Assembly (NCBI GenBank): GCA_006384855.1
Contig: VCJN01002346.1
Location: forward strand, 62,001-126,000
Length of the DNA stretch: 64,000 nt
Reading direction: 5' to 3'
DNA from: Tetraselmis striata
Taxonomy: Eukaryota > Chlorophyta > Chlorodendrophyceae > Chlorodendrales > Chlorodendraceae
A program made the position numbers and the translations under genes. The first letter of the stretch is position 1; each line of letters opens with the position of its first letter. Under the pieces are notes generated by a model that was not told where the DNA came from, did not search any database, and worked only from the letters and a program-made list of their open reading frames with translations. This document shows, one piece after another, positions 33,711-45,900 of this stretch.

Positions 33711-35430
33711 TATTCCGCCCGCCCACTGCCGCGCGCCCGCTCACTGGCACTGCCGTGCGCGCGCTGTCGTGGATTAGGCCAGAGCGCAGCGAGATTGTCG
33801 GGCTTCGAGGGGCAGATGCATGAATAGTCCTACCTAGATATACTGTCGTGACGATGAGTGATATGCGTCTAACGCAGTTTATTACGAGCACGTCACGGAA
33901 TGACTACAGACGAGTGTCATACTACTGGTAAGATTACATGATGAATACAGGGTATTACAGTATAATTACGAGACAGGCTGGGAGCCTAGTGATACCTTTC
34001 TGACCGGTGTCATAGCCTGCTATGCAACATGCAAGGCAGGTGTTCTGACTACGCTCCATCTCTCATTCACCCGATTATGGGACAACTTGCTGCAGACAAT
34101 ACAACAACAACAAACCTAACTTACATACCTTATTGAATCAACAAAACAACCAAGAAATCAACCCCCGCAATCACCTCAAACACCCTGCAACTTAATTTAA
34201 TGAGCAAATAACATTTACTTACTACCTTCCTGTTCACCCAAACGCTGCATTTAATGCATCCCACCTCATTGCTTTGATTTGTAGTTATAACCATACAACA
34301 TGTACACAAATACACACACAAACACATATATATATGTGTGTATATACATATACATATACAGCTGCCCACAAAAGTCGTGCCCCCCTGGGTTAATAGAGGT
34401 GAAGCCTCGCCTGCCCACCCACCTCACACCTATGTCTCCTTCGCAGCACAACTTGTAATCATTCTACTTCTTTCCACAACGTTCCACCTCTCGAACCCTG
34501 GAACCCTGTTCGCCTTTGCATCGACCCTGCATCCTACTAACCTTCTCGTCACATTTCTCGGGACGTCGTATGATTCACATTAGGCTTTACTCATACATGG
34601 GGAAATACCTTATTTAGGATACTACTGCACACATGTAATAGACTTACAGCTACCAGCCTACCACTACTAAATACAGCGTTATTTATGCACGAGATCCACA
34701 TGATACCGGTATATAAGGATAGTATAGAGGAAAGAATTACTGCCTTTTTTTGATCCTGGCCTTTGTGTAATTCACACCGGTATATAAGTATAATATAGAG
34801 TATGAGTGAGTACCGAAATATAATATGTACTTTAAGAAGGTAAAGTAAGTAGAGTAAAGTCATAGAGGAAAGGGATTGCAACGGCTTTCAAATCGTCCGC
34901 CTTGCTTGGATCCCCCCTTTGTTAGATGGCCGTGCACCGCCTGCCCCCGCGGTATGTTACGCGAAATAGCGGGTTACGGCACACACATTCGCTGCTTTCA
35001 CTTACCTCTGCACACAATCAACATATCTATAATATGACAAATGTTCATAATGATCATGCATGCCATGGGCCCATGCGGTCCTTTGGCTTCTTGCATCACT
35101 TGGATGAATTATGATTACCTCGGGACATGTGTAGAAGATACAGCGAACACCGACTTTAACTCATTCTTTCGTTTCAAGCCAATGACACACGACACAAATA
35201 TCCCAGGCATTCCACAATCCTGGTACCCTTGTGCCACCGGAAAACATCCAAGATATTATTCATTTGCCTGCCTGCCAACCTGCAATCATACTAGATGACT
35301 GCCCCTGCGGCAGCCGGCCCATCCATAGCGTACATGCCCTAGTACCCAGGCCACTATAGCACATAGTCACCGCTGACATGCTGGTACAGCAGTCGCCCTT
35401 CATCAGCAGCCACTCGCTTCCTTTTCACAC
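33710..35430. other. AT-rich intergenic region
   Basis: No motif-bearing frames. An alternating TATATA/TGTGTA microsatellite lies at about 34320-34362, and a short local duplication of ACCGGTATATAAG at about 34705 and 34777. Nothing else seen. Confidence 0.5.
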
Positions 35431-35480
35431 CATTGGTGTTTGTGGCGCTGAAAGGTGACGCCTCTCATATTCAACGCCTC

Positions 35481-38293
35481 TCAACTGCTAGGCTTTGGGT
35501 GCTGGCAGACGGCGCAGCTTGTGCGCGACATGTCGTTGGAAAAGGTACACTGCATATCCACATGTCACACACGCCACTAGTTAAGGACACATCGCAACCC
35601 CTCCTCCCTCTCCCACCCGCAAAGCAGCACGCACACATGTGGACATGCAGTGGACAAACCGCGTGGCAACTCCATCGATTGGCTGTCTCTGGAGGGGGCA
35701 TCGTCCTGAGATCTGGCGCATGGGAGTTGTTGGCGTTACTGCTGCCTTGAGCGCCTTGGCCCGCAGAGTGCGCGGCACTGCCTGTCACCTTTCCTGCGGC
35801 CTCTGCAAATGGCAGGAGGCAGCGCAGAGTATGCTTAGTGGAGTTGCATGTGAGGCTGCAATGAGAGGGGACAGCTCTGCCACGATACGGCGAGAGACGT
35901 ACCGCCAACAAATTCGTCCTTCATGCTGTCAAAGCCCTGCTCCAGCTGGCTCACAAACTTGTCAAAGAAGGTGCGCGTCACAACCGTTAGCCCCTTGAGT
36001 TGCATCTGAAAGTTCCCAAACTCGGACACTGGCGACTTCTTGTCGACAAATCTCCTCACAGACGTCTCCGCCTCTTCATGCAGCCTCTCCAGTGCTCCCT
36101 CAGCATCACCCTGCCAGCAGGTAACCGCGACAGCACGGCTTTGTCAGTACCAAGAACTTGTGCCCAGCTGTGCATGCATGTGCAGCATCAGTATACAGTA
36201 GTTCCCGTGGCGTGCATTAGCACAGTACATTGTTTTCATGTAGGGGAATATACCTGCCCTTGTCAACCCCTATCAGATCACTACCGGTAATGTATCAAGT
36301 GGGGGTTGGACAGGACGAGAGGGGTGCCTACCTGCAGAAACTCGAAAAACTCCTTCTGCCTCTCGATCTCTCGGTTGCACACATCGTCAAACTTGTAGTA
36401 CCCGTATGCATACGTCCACTTCAGCACACGGCGACAGTCTACCACCTGCGACCACGCATCGGTGATGAACTTGAGCTGGCTGGTGGGCGTCTTGGTCAGC
36501 TCGCTCAGCTTCTCCATCATGGTGCTGTCCTCTGAGTGCAGCACCAAGTCCTCTTGCGCCTGGCAAAGAGAAGGTGGCAAGCAGTACCATCAGTTGAGAG
36601 ATTTCTTCCTAGAGAATTCACAGATGCCCTAGCAGGACTGCCTGGCCGTCGCACCTTTTTCCTGGCCCTGTCATGAGCCGAGTATCGCTCGTAGTAGTGC
36701 ATGTATCGCTCGAGCGAGTTCTTGGCGTTTTCACGCCGCTTGTGTTCGTCGTTGTAGTCTCCCTTCTTCCAAGCGACCTCATACCTGCGACCCAGCAACC
36801 AGATGTCACGCATGCACCTCTGCAGGCGCCACTAACGAGGCCCCTGAGCTGCCGGCCAGGGGTGAACCAACAACCACACTGATAGTGGTATGCGTACCTG
36901 TTACACGCGTAGTAGCCCCCGGTACGCTCCCCGTGGTCCTTCCATTTACCGTTGCACAGCCAGCAGAACTCGTACTTGCACTGCGAGCATGTCATGTGCA
37001 TGCAGCCCTGCATCAAACAAGCCCCACATATGTCAGGATTGGGCATGTCCAGTGACCAGAGCATTACAGCCTGCTGGAAAGCGGGGGTAGGCAGAGATAT
37101 GAGCAGCCCGCCTGGTTCTTCTCGATGGGTCGCTGGCACTTGGGGCACGGCTTGGTGTTTGCCAGGATCCAGTTCATGTTCTCAGACTCCGCGCTGTTCT
37201 TCACGAGCCATGTCTTCACAGTGGTGCAGTCCACCTGCAGCAGGTACGCAGGAGCAAACGCGTGGGGGGCTTGCAATACCCCTGCTACATAACCACGATA
37301 ATAACAACCATAAAACTTATGATTGATCACATAAGCAATCCAGCTGGGCTGACCACAGCCCTTGTGTCGATATAGACACGTGTCCTGATTCATAATTTTA
37401 GGTACAATGTGGTGAGGTCTAAATGCAAAGCTGTGAACAGGCTCTGATGGGTAGGTTGGTCGCCCTTCGTGGCATCATTCAACCACTTGCACTGACCCAC
37501 CGCCGCAAAGCCCAAAAGCCATGAATTCCCTAATCCAACATAACTCAGCGTCACCGCCCTACATCCCAGTGCCCGGCACCATGCAGCGGATGGGGGCCAC
37601 ACCGGCCGGTGCCCTTCCTCGTAGCAGGCGAAGCAGAAGGTGCAGCCACAGTTGCAGGTGATGTCCATGGGCTCGGCGCCGCCGTCAGCGTTATGGCAGT
37701 GCACTGCGTGCTCACAGCCCGGGGCGGGGCACCACTTGAGGTGCGGGTTGGTCTCCACAAAGCTGCGCAGCTCGTATTGATTGAGCTTGGAGCGCTTGTC
37801 CTCGTCCAGCACAGACATCAGCAGGGCCATAGGGACCTGTAGGTGCCGCCAGGGCGGGTCAGCTGCGCCCCATGGGCCCGGGAAGTGCAGAGGTGTGTGC
37901 AGTATGGATGTGGCCCGCTTACCCTGGCGCCACACTTTGGGATTGGGCAGCGCAGGCCAAGCACCGCTGGCCCATTGGCGATGGCTTCCGCCGCATAGCT
38001 TCCCCAGCACGACTTGCAGAAAAGATGCTGGCACGCGGCACCCATCATCTTTTGGGTGGGCAGCGACTCAAAGCAGATGCTGCAGGTAGTCTCTTTGCTG
38101 GCGGGCGCTGGCGAAGGGGTTTCAGGGATGCCCAGCTTGCTACGCACTGCGTCATTGTCCATGAACCAGGCCTCATTGGCGTGGTTGATATCCCTGGGGA
38201 CACAATCGCCGTCCCTTTTTAGCCCCTGATCCCTGTCAACCCTCCCTCGTCCCCAGGGATGGTGGGCGCATTGCGGAGACGGCGGGGAGCGGT

Positions 38294-38343
<50 letters not shown>

Positions 38344-38709
38344 ACCACTTGCAGAGCCTGAGCACTGCTGCGGCTTCATCGTCCGGCGTGGACAGCACAG
38401 ATGCCACCTCCGACACGGCGTGCTGCATCTCCTCCTTCACCTGATTCTCATTGAGTAGCGAGTAGCTTGACTGGCAGCACAGCAAAACCCTCAGCACAGC
38501 TCAGCGCCCCCCCCCCCCCCCCCCCCCCCCAACACACACACACACACCACCACCCACAGCGTTCGCATCAAACTTCCACACACCTTTGACCTCTCCGGCG
38601 CCTCCTCCGCGAAGCCCAGTCCCTGGTCGGAGGCCAGGCTTGACGCCACGCTGTCGCAGTCGTCTGACATGTATGAGGCATCGCTGTCTTGATAGTCCGA
38701 GTCCTCCAT
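35481..38709 (-). CDS. ARIADNE-type RBR E3 ubiquitin ligase with C-terminal RanBP2 zinc finger
   Basis: Eleven exons joined in consistent phase (38709-38584, 38470-38346, 38193-37923, 37836-37603, 37234-37112, 37007-36898, 36784-36655, 36559-36332, 36110-35903, 35802-35660, 35549-35481) give 588 residues. The acidic N-terminus [17 protein letters not shown] is typical of the family. RING1 starts at C121 (CSICFESLP), the IBR lies at about 190-250 ([27 protein letters not shown]), and RING2 starts [11 protein letters not shown] and has [18 protein letters not shown] with the catalytic cysteine at 295 (by homology to HHARI). The Ariadne helical domain follows ([30 protein letters not shown]). 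The C-terminal finger is W562SC, C567TFSN, C578AVC581. It transfers ubiquitin through a thioester and commonly works with cullin ligases. The intron after 37112 starts with GC. Introns 1 and 2 contain homopolymer tracts, one of about 49 G (plus strand). Confidence 0.95.
38294..38343. repeat. Long poly-G tract in ARIADNE intron 2
   Basis: About 49 consecutive G on the plus strand. On the sense strand this is poly-C starting three bases into the intron (donor GTACCCC). It is the longest homopolymer in the window. Another run, C on the plus strand at about 38507-38530 followed by (AC)n, lies in intron 1. Confidence 0.9.
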
Positions 38710-38729
38710 TTCACCCGGCGTGCCCACCT

Positions 38730-39040
38730 AAACAGGGGCCACCTCCACCTGCTTGTGCCACTCTCTGCTGGCGCGTCCCGCACGAGCAGCTCCTCGCGAG
38801 GCACCAGGGAGCCTTCGGCAGCGTTGCGGCGGTTCAGCAATAAGGCCCCCAAAGCGAGTGAGCTATATTGCGTCCGGCGAGGACGTCGCCGCGCCCGCAG
38901 TGCAGTCCGCCGTAAAGCGACCTAAAATATGAAGGCATGGACCGGGCAGCAACTACCTAAGCAGCGACGGAGCCCGTTACAATTAGCAAGTACGGTTTGT
39001 CGTCCTCCCTACTCGTACGACCGTAGACGAGCAAGGGGGG
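38730..39040. promoter_or_regulatory. Upstream region of the ARIADNE gene
   Basis: Should hold the promoter and 5' UTR of the minus-strand ligase gene. GC-rich near the start codon; GTACGA/TACTCG words appear at about 38990-39035. No defined promoter element recognised. Confidence 0.3.
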
Positions 39041-39057
39041 AGCGCAATAGCATACCT

Positions 39058-39178
39058 GTACCGGTGGGAACGGATCCATGAAGTTGGCGAACGAACCGAT
39101 CACACCGCCGGTACCAGATTTTTTTCCGCCCCAGTACAGGTCGTGGCCACCGCCGACGAAATAAAGGTTGTCTACACT
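39058..39178 (-). CDS. Orphan minus-strand exon, unrecognised
   Basis: Between an AG near 39183 and a donor GTATGC at about 39057, the minus strand reads VDNLYFVGGGHDLYWGGKKS, then a Gly-rich turn and GSFANFMDPFPPVQ. It is free of stops and has good splice-like borders and balanced composition, so it may be a real exon, perhaps of a gene ending here. No family recognised, and no partner exon was found in the adjacent poly-C-rich DNA. Confidence 0.3.
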
Positions 39179-39489
39179 AAGATTATACCAGTGCTCATCG
39201 CAAATAGTAAACGAAAACCGTACGCCAGCATTGGCCGTTTCACAGCCACAAATATGTTTTAACTACAGTACTGGTTTTTTACCCTAAATTCGAGGATGAG
39301 TTGCGACTGATCACATCGAATGTGTGGGCGCAGGCGAGCAGGTCGCGGTGAGCCTCGCGGGGACTGCCTCGGGAATCGGCGGCGACCGATCCGCAAGTAG
39401 CGCGGACAAATAACGCTGTTTTTGACTACCCTGAGACGAAGCTGGCACCGCGGCGTCTGCTTGCGCAGAGGGCGCAGCTCTGAGGCGGA

Positions 39490-39865
39490 ACCCCCCCCCC
39501 CCCCCCCCCCTTCCCCCCCCCCCCCCCCACACACACCCCCTTACGCCGCTTTGTCCGTACCCTCTAGTACGCGGTACGAGTACTCGTGACCCCCCCTCTC
39601 CACCCCCCGAACCCCCCCCCCCCCCCCCCCCCAACCCCCCCAGGACACCAACCTCTACCGCTGGGCGACGCGCCCGCAGGCGACGTGTTCCTGGGCCCAG
39701 CGGAAGCCAGGGAACCACTTTCCTTACATCAGGCAGCTAAATCTCGGCAGGGCCAACGCAGAGGAGTACTGCACCTGCTTCGACCGCTGCCTAGTCGCTC
39801 CTCCTCGCCTCTGTCGCAGTGAAGCCGGCAGCTGCGCGTACACGCTCGCGGTCCCGTTTTAAAGC
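39490..39865 (+). other. Poly-C cluster followed by a possible plus-strand exon
   Basis: Three poly-C runs lie between about 39490 and 39632. After CCCCCCAG at about 39642 a plus-strand frame reads DTNLYRWATRPQATCSWAQR, then YIRQLNLGRANAEEYCTCFD, and stops at about 39860. The acceptor is good, but no upstream exon is evident and no family is recognised. Confidence 0.25.
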
Positions 39866-39869
39866 GCGA

Positions 39870-42600
39870 AACGTTGGCACAAAACAGGGCAACAATGGCT
39901 CCTGGATTCTAGACAAATAACCCGATGGAGTTCAGCCTGTTTGCTGGCTGGGCCACAGTGCGCGAGTGACGCAGCAGCGCAGCTGAGCACAGGCACCTCG
40001 ATGACGATGCAAGACACGACGGCACAGATTCGCGCGGATGAGTAGATGGACGATGAGGCCGACGACCTACCACAGGTACCTGTACGGCTGTACCTATATG
40101 ACCTATACCCGTACTAGACTACGAATACTCGTAATCGCTACCCTACTTCGCGTGTTATGATTTATTTATTGTAGAAACCAAAACCCTGTAAGGGTTATGT
40201 GTAGGCGACGCTCCGTTTTCACCGCTGTGCCCGCCTTTCAACGCCGCACTACTGTGATAAAGTACACAACGAACTGTATGTAGCCCCAGTGGACACCGGT
40301 TTAGTCAAAAGGAGTATCCGTGACAGGAAATGAAAGATGCCAAAAACCGCTGCCAATGCCCGCAGGTGCCAAGCCCGCAGTGTCCGGCAATAAAACACCA
40401 CTTGAACCAAACGGCAAATCTCACACTTCTAACCCATTCAATCAATGCAAAGTCAATCAAATCCCGTACCACAGCAAGCTTATTCACCGCAAAATCATCA
40501 TCAAATAAAGCAACAATCCATGTGGAACTGCAAAACAAAATTCCAACCACCCGAGGGCGGGCGGGCGGGGAATAGTAGACCTTGCTTGCCGGTATGACAC
40601 GAAAATAAAGAATGAATGCTACCTCGGTATTGGCCGCCTTAATCAGGCGGTCAGACAACAATAAAAACCGGCATTTTAAGACACCGTCTCCATTGTATTC
40701 CGCAAGCTGCGTACGGCTACATCCACGGCAATCGAAAACGCCCAGATCTCACCGATGTGCCCGCGGCCGCCTTTGAAGGCGGCACTATGGTGACACAATA
40801 CAAAATGAAATGTATGTGGACTGGCCATCACTTTGTACCGAGAGTTATCAAGATCGGCCGAGCCTATGTCAGGGTAACAACTATGTAAGCACATCACAAT
40901 CATCAGGGCCAAAGATCACTAATCATCAAAACTCAAGCATAGGAACATAGTAGAACGAGCCACATGCAAGCTAGGAATCATCATCATCATATGGACGAAC
41001 CACGAGCAAGAATCATCCGCCCGGGCGACCATCCTCAGTTAGTACACTATGCTCATTAGGATCAATAGTGAGTCGGAAGTAAGGTTATTGGGCTCGGTTT
41101 GCTGTGCCGGAGTGCGAGGAGCACTAACGGCCATAGTCTCATTAATTCCGTTCATCGACACCAGGCATAGCAGCCCTAGACACCGAGAGAAATCTGCCCA
41201 TGTCGCTCTTCATGTAATATCTTACATCAAATAAAGACATGGCGACATCAAAGTTGTCATGTTCCTGGAGCTCATATGCTGGCCGAAATCCTCGACTGAA
41301 ATCCGGCGTAAGAAGCCGAATCGACTCCACCACTCCGACAGCAATGAGATCCATCAGTACCAAGGAACTTGCTACCTGTGATGCCCATAAGAGAGCCCAT
41401 CCATTGGCTCAATTACGGCGTGGAATTCAATATTTTTATCACCTTGCGAGTAGGCTCAATACGACGATCCGGAGACTTTCCGAACCAGATTGCCAAGCAA
41501 TGAAACCCTGAAAAACTAGGACGACCGATATGATGACCGGCAACGATTGTCATTGTATGCCGGCAAAGAAGCCGAACAAGACAGACAACATAACCAAGCG
41601 GATAGCAAAATCACGACTTCGGAACAAAAACCTACTTGCTTGACGACACTGATCAGCGTTTCGTTTAGATAGAGAAGGTGATAGCGACAAATTTATTGCA
41701 AGGGCCAAAGGTCACATCCGGCTTACAAAAGCCATAATGAGTAGCACTATCACATCGGCACATAGCGCGAAACACAGAATGCCAAAAATCACCGCCGCCA
41801 TGGGGGAGGACGGAACGGTTGATACCCAAGCGTACGCCGCGCCGAAAGCAACGATGTAGTCACACCAAATAAAAGGGCAATCACGCCTTTCACAACAGTG
41901 CCAATACTCCCTTTTAGTAGCCTCACGAATCATAGCAAACATCGGTGACGGAGTCGGTAGATGGTTGAACATGTTTATTTTTTGATATTAAGAAGCAATT
42001 GCTGCGGAAGAGTATATCGGATGAGCGGCCACAAGTATGTCCATTCATCGATTGCCAAGTGCTCATCGTCATCCGGTCGTGCAATCCTCATCTGCTCCAT
42101 CATGGCACCGCGCAATGGTACTCGCACCCGCCGTGTGTTGTGGGTGTGATCACTTTATCACTATAAACTCGATCATAGCTACTATGGACCATGTAATTAA
42201 AAATCGAGGTGTTACATGTACTCGTACATGTAGCTACTAAGGATTACTCGTAGTTTGCATTACTATATCACAATATTAGCCAACCAATAACCTCTGGACA
42301 ACTATGCGATGCTAGAAAAATCAACCGCTAAAAGTATCAATACGGTAGTTGAAGATCAACACAAGCCACTTACAACGACGCGAGGTTGCTGCAGCTTTTG
42401 ATGTATGCTTGTAGACTAGGCGGCGCTGGGGGCGCCTGAGACATATCCACTTCCGAGCCCGAATTTCGAGTTTCGCTCTGACTTTTTACTGGTGAGTGCC
42501 GCTACGGTGGATGTGTTTAATTCCTAGCTAGAATATACGTTTGTTCACTGTGGGCCGCATTTTCCAAAGATGTAAATCTCTTACATTTTTGGGTGTGAGT
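39870..42600. repeat. Repeat-bearing AT-rich region with small unsupported frames
   Basis: A segment at about 40208-40290 (CACCGCTGTGCCCGCC, GCACTACTGTGATAAAGTAC) is repeated in diverged form at about 40752-40820 (CACCGATGTGCCCGCG, GCACTATGGTGACACAATAC), about 535 bp apart. A minus-strand frame of 86 codons (41972-41712) has two hydrophobic stretches (YIVAFGAAYAWVS and a longer one at its end) and could be a small membrane protein or part of a decayed element. Other frames (40661-40305, 40912-40676, 41363-41142) have no motifs. Confidence 0.4.
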
Positions 42601-42649
42601 AGGCGCCCACGCACGGGGCGTACTGTCCGCAATTAAAAGGGTAGCACAC

Positions 42650-42900
42650 CGGGGTGGGTGGATACCACAACTAGCTGGCCAGCTCGCGCAAAGGCAGAAG
42701 GTGGACTCCCCTCGTGGTGCGGGTGCGTCATGTGGCAGGGTTGTTGCATGCTGTCGCTAGCGCCGCTGGACATCGGGAAGTCCAAGCGGTACGCGTGCGA
42801 GTAAATGTAGCTAATATTCAAACTAGAATTTTAACGGTACTAGTACCGGTGCCAGAATAGCTCGGTGTAATCAAACTTCTATATTAACAATATGATCATT
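42650..42900. repeat. Terminal direct repeat of the DIRS-like element, left copy
   Basis: Aligns by eye over about 250 bp with 47905-48155: shared words include GCTAGCTGGCCAGCT-like, GGTGCGGGTGCGTCATGT, CGCTAGCGCCGCTGGACATC and TCTATATTAACAATATGA. The copies differ by scattered substitutions, so they are old. Confidence 0.85.
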
Positions 42901-43886
42901 TAATCATTGTGGGGGCGCATTTGCCATCATGCCGCCCATGGGCGGGCAGCATGCTGCTGGCGGCCCACCCTAGGGGGCGGGTAAGCCAGCCGAGGAGCTG
43001 CCACGATGCCGCACACGGCAGCGCCGTGGGATTTATGTAGTCGAGCACGACGCTGGACAACTCCGCCCTTACGCCGAATGGCTCGACCTTTTGCAGCACC
43101 ACGCCGATGGCGTACGCCGCAGTGGCCGCACCTATGCGTAAAGAGAGCCACGTCCACACAAAGCCGGGAGGCGGGTGCTCCTCCACCATATGTACCACTA
43201 GTTGCAACCAGTGTGTCACGCGGTGGCCGATGTCCACGATGCCGCCGGCTCGTCGTGGGCCACTGCCCACCGGGCTGGTGGCAGTCCACGTTAACCGCAG
43301 TAGACAGCGCGTGCGGCATCAAAATAGAGCAACATGGACGCAATCCGGGGCTGCGGGCGCGCTGGAATATGGTACTCTAACTTGCGGTCACGGTGTTGCC
43401 CGCGTTTTCCGTTTCAATCCCGATGGTGCATTAGGATTATTGCACCATATCCGCAGTATATCCGTCATTTCTCCCGTCTGGCAACCTACGCTGGCCTTGC
43501 CGCGAGCGTAAAACACGTACATCATGCCGACGATTGCCACCTCGGCGCGGAACATGAGGATACGAGGATTATTGTCGCGGGTCCACGTGGGTCTCATCTC
43601 CTACCTCACGCGGTGTCTCCGACTGCCGGAATGTCGTCCGTGTGATCAACCGGGCGGGCACGTCAGTGCGGACCCCATGCGAGTCCTACTCTACATGCGA
43701 AGCAGCGAGGCCGTTCCTCACCTTATTACCGATGAGGTCGCCCTGCGCCACCGGCTCCGCGCCGTGGTCGCGGTAGAACCCGTTGATCACGGAAAGGTAA
43801 GGCTGGAGATTGGCCGCCTTGACCGCCCCCCGCACACCATGCCATGCGATGTAGCGCGCGACGGTTGCCGCCGTGGCACCCAACAT

Positions 43887-43911
43887 GGGGGGGGGGGGGG
43901 GGGGGGGGGGG
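43887..43911. repeat. Poly-G tract inside the recombinase region of the DIRS-like element
   Basis: A run of about 25 G interrupts the tyrosine recombinase frame of the decayed DIRS-like element, so homopolymers are not confined to host introns. Confidence 0.85.
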
Positions 43912-45639
43912 TACACGATGCTCCGCGCAGAACTATAGAAACGGTCGGATGGCACTACCGTACGTACTGGCGATAGTCTCTGCCCACCCCGACATGTAAA
44001 ACTGAAGCGTCATTTTGCCGACTTGGTCGCCGCCCGATATTGTAAGCATGCACGGGCGTATAGTAGCTGCCCGCTGGTTCGTGCCGCCCGCCTAGGTGTT
44101 CAACAAACATTTAGCCGGCGCCACAAGCGGCGCGCGCGCGGGCCTGGTGACAAGCGTAGCACCTCTTACGGAGAACAACGCCAAGGTTACGCCCACTGAG
44201 CCGCGGCGCAGGTGCAACCATGCCGGAATGGCACTCGGAAGATACTCACGGCCTAGCGCCGGCGCGCCGGGTATATCGCGCCCTGCCCTCCATCCGCCCA
44301 CGCCGGGAAAGATTTCGGCGAAGCAATAACACGCTCTCCGCCACCGCCATCTCTGTATAAGTAGTGCATGGTGCCATGCCTTGCCCTCCCAGCGGGGGCC
44401 ACGACGATAGCGGGCGCGCCGCTCTATCGCAGCTCTTCACCAAGTCCGGTAGAAGCGGCTAGGAGGGGAGGGGGGGTTGCAGTATTTGTTTAAGCGGCGC
44501 AACTCCCGTTGGACAGGTGCAAGGAGTCTACCGCCTCGCATCCGGGGTCCAACCACGCAGCGTTGTAGCGCGGGGTAGCATCGCGTTCAGTGCCGACGCG
44601 AGCCGGTCGACGGAATGCTCACCTACCCCATCACATGGCCGCCAACTCTGCGAATAGGACGGGGTCCAAATGCCAATCGCCGTTGTCGAGGTGTCGGCTC
44701 AGTCGATTCGCCCAAGCGTTCGCGGCTGACCGGATGTACGCTGCAAGTACGTTGCACATAGCCTAGTTGTCCTCGTGCAGCAGCACCCGGCGCGACCGGC
44801 GAGGTACGGCAGGAAGGACACTACGCCAGCCGAAATGCTTTTAGATCTATCCGGGTGATGTGCCGGTGCTCGTCGGCTTGCGCCCCAAAACCCCCGCGCC
44901 TCCAGCATGCCATTTATCATTGCGCCCCATCCGTAGCCGCAGTAGTGCACGTAGGCCGTCTCCACGGGGCGGTGGTTAGGGCGGCCGTCGACACTGTCGG
45001 ACTGAGTCGACACGTCGATCCCCCACTACAAGTCGCACCGCATCTAGTGCGTCAGGCGCACGCACTCGGCCGCCCCACGTGGGAGCCCACCGCGTCGTGC
45101 GACTGCCGCAAGTAGAAGCGACCGGCACAAGTCGCCAAGTATATGTATTATGCCCGTGACATTGAGCGACTGAAGCGCGAAGACGGCGCGTAGCCAGCGG
45201 GCGTCACGGGCCGCGCGTTGCAACATCCGCTTGGCCTAGCGCTTGAACCGCTGCATCTTGGCTTCCTGGGCAAAAAAAAACTAATGGCCTTGTCGATGTC
45301 CACCCCCATGTGCTGGCTTTACTAGATCAGCTCCCATAGCCCTTATCCAGCGAAGCGTCGATTTTCGGCGGTGAGTTTTATTGCCGTACGGGTACCCGTA
45401 TATATAGTGCAGCGGATCTGGTACTTCAAAGCACTATACGCTGCACACAACACCAAATCCGGATCCAAAGCACAAATAAAGCACCAAAGCACCAAAGCAC
45501 TAGATAGCGGATTCGTATTGGTGCATGACTAAAGCGCTTATTTACTGGCATGTACTACTAAGTACTAGAATCCACCCACCCGCCCACCCGCCCGCCCACG
45601 GTCCTTAATTACACAGCCGTCCGATTACGATCTCACAGT

Positions 45640-45900
45640 TGGGAGGCTATGAGTACTGGTACTCGCTACTCGCTGCTGGTAATGGACAAAACAACTCTGG
45701 TACTTCAAAGCGCTGGCAATGCGAACGCTCGCTGCTGGTACTGGTACTCGCTACTCGCTGCTGGTACTGCTGGTACTAATATTGGTACTCGCTACTCGCT
45801 ACTGGTAATGGAAAAAAAACTCTGGTACTTCAAAGCGCTGGCAATGGAAACGGTCGCTGCTGGTAGCGACTCCTTCAAAGCGCTGGCAATGCAATTCATG
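45640..45900. repeat. Local tandem repeat CTGGTACTCGCTACTCGCTG
   Basis: Words TACTCGCTACTCGCTGCTGG and CTTCAAAGCGCTGGCAATG recur several times between about 45649 and 45890, inside the decayed DIRS-like element between its RT and RNase H parts. This looks like a later insertion or expansion. Confidence 0.75.
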
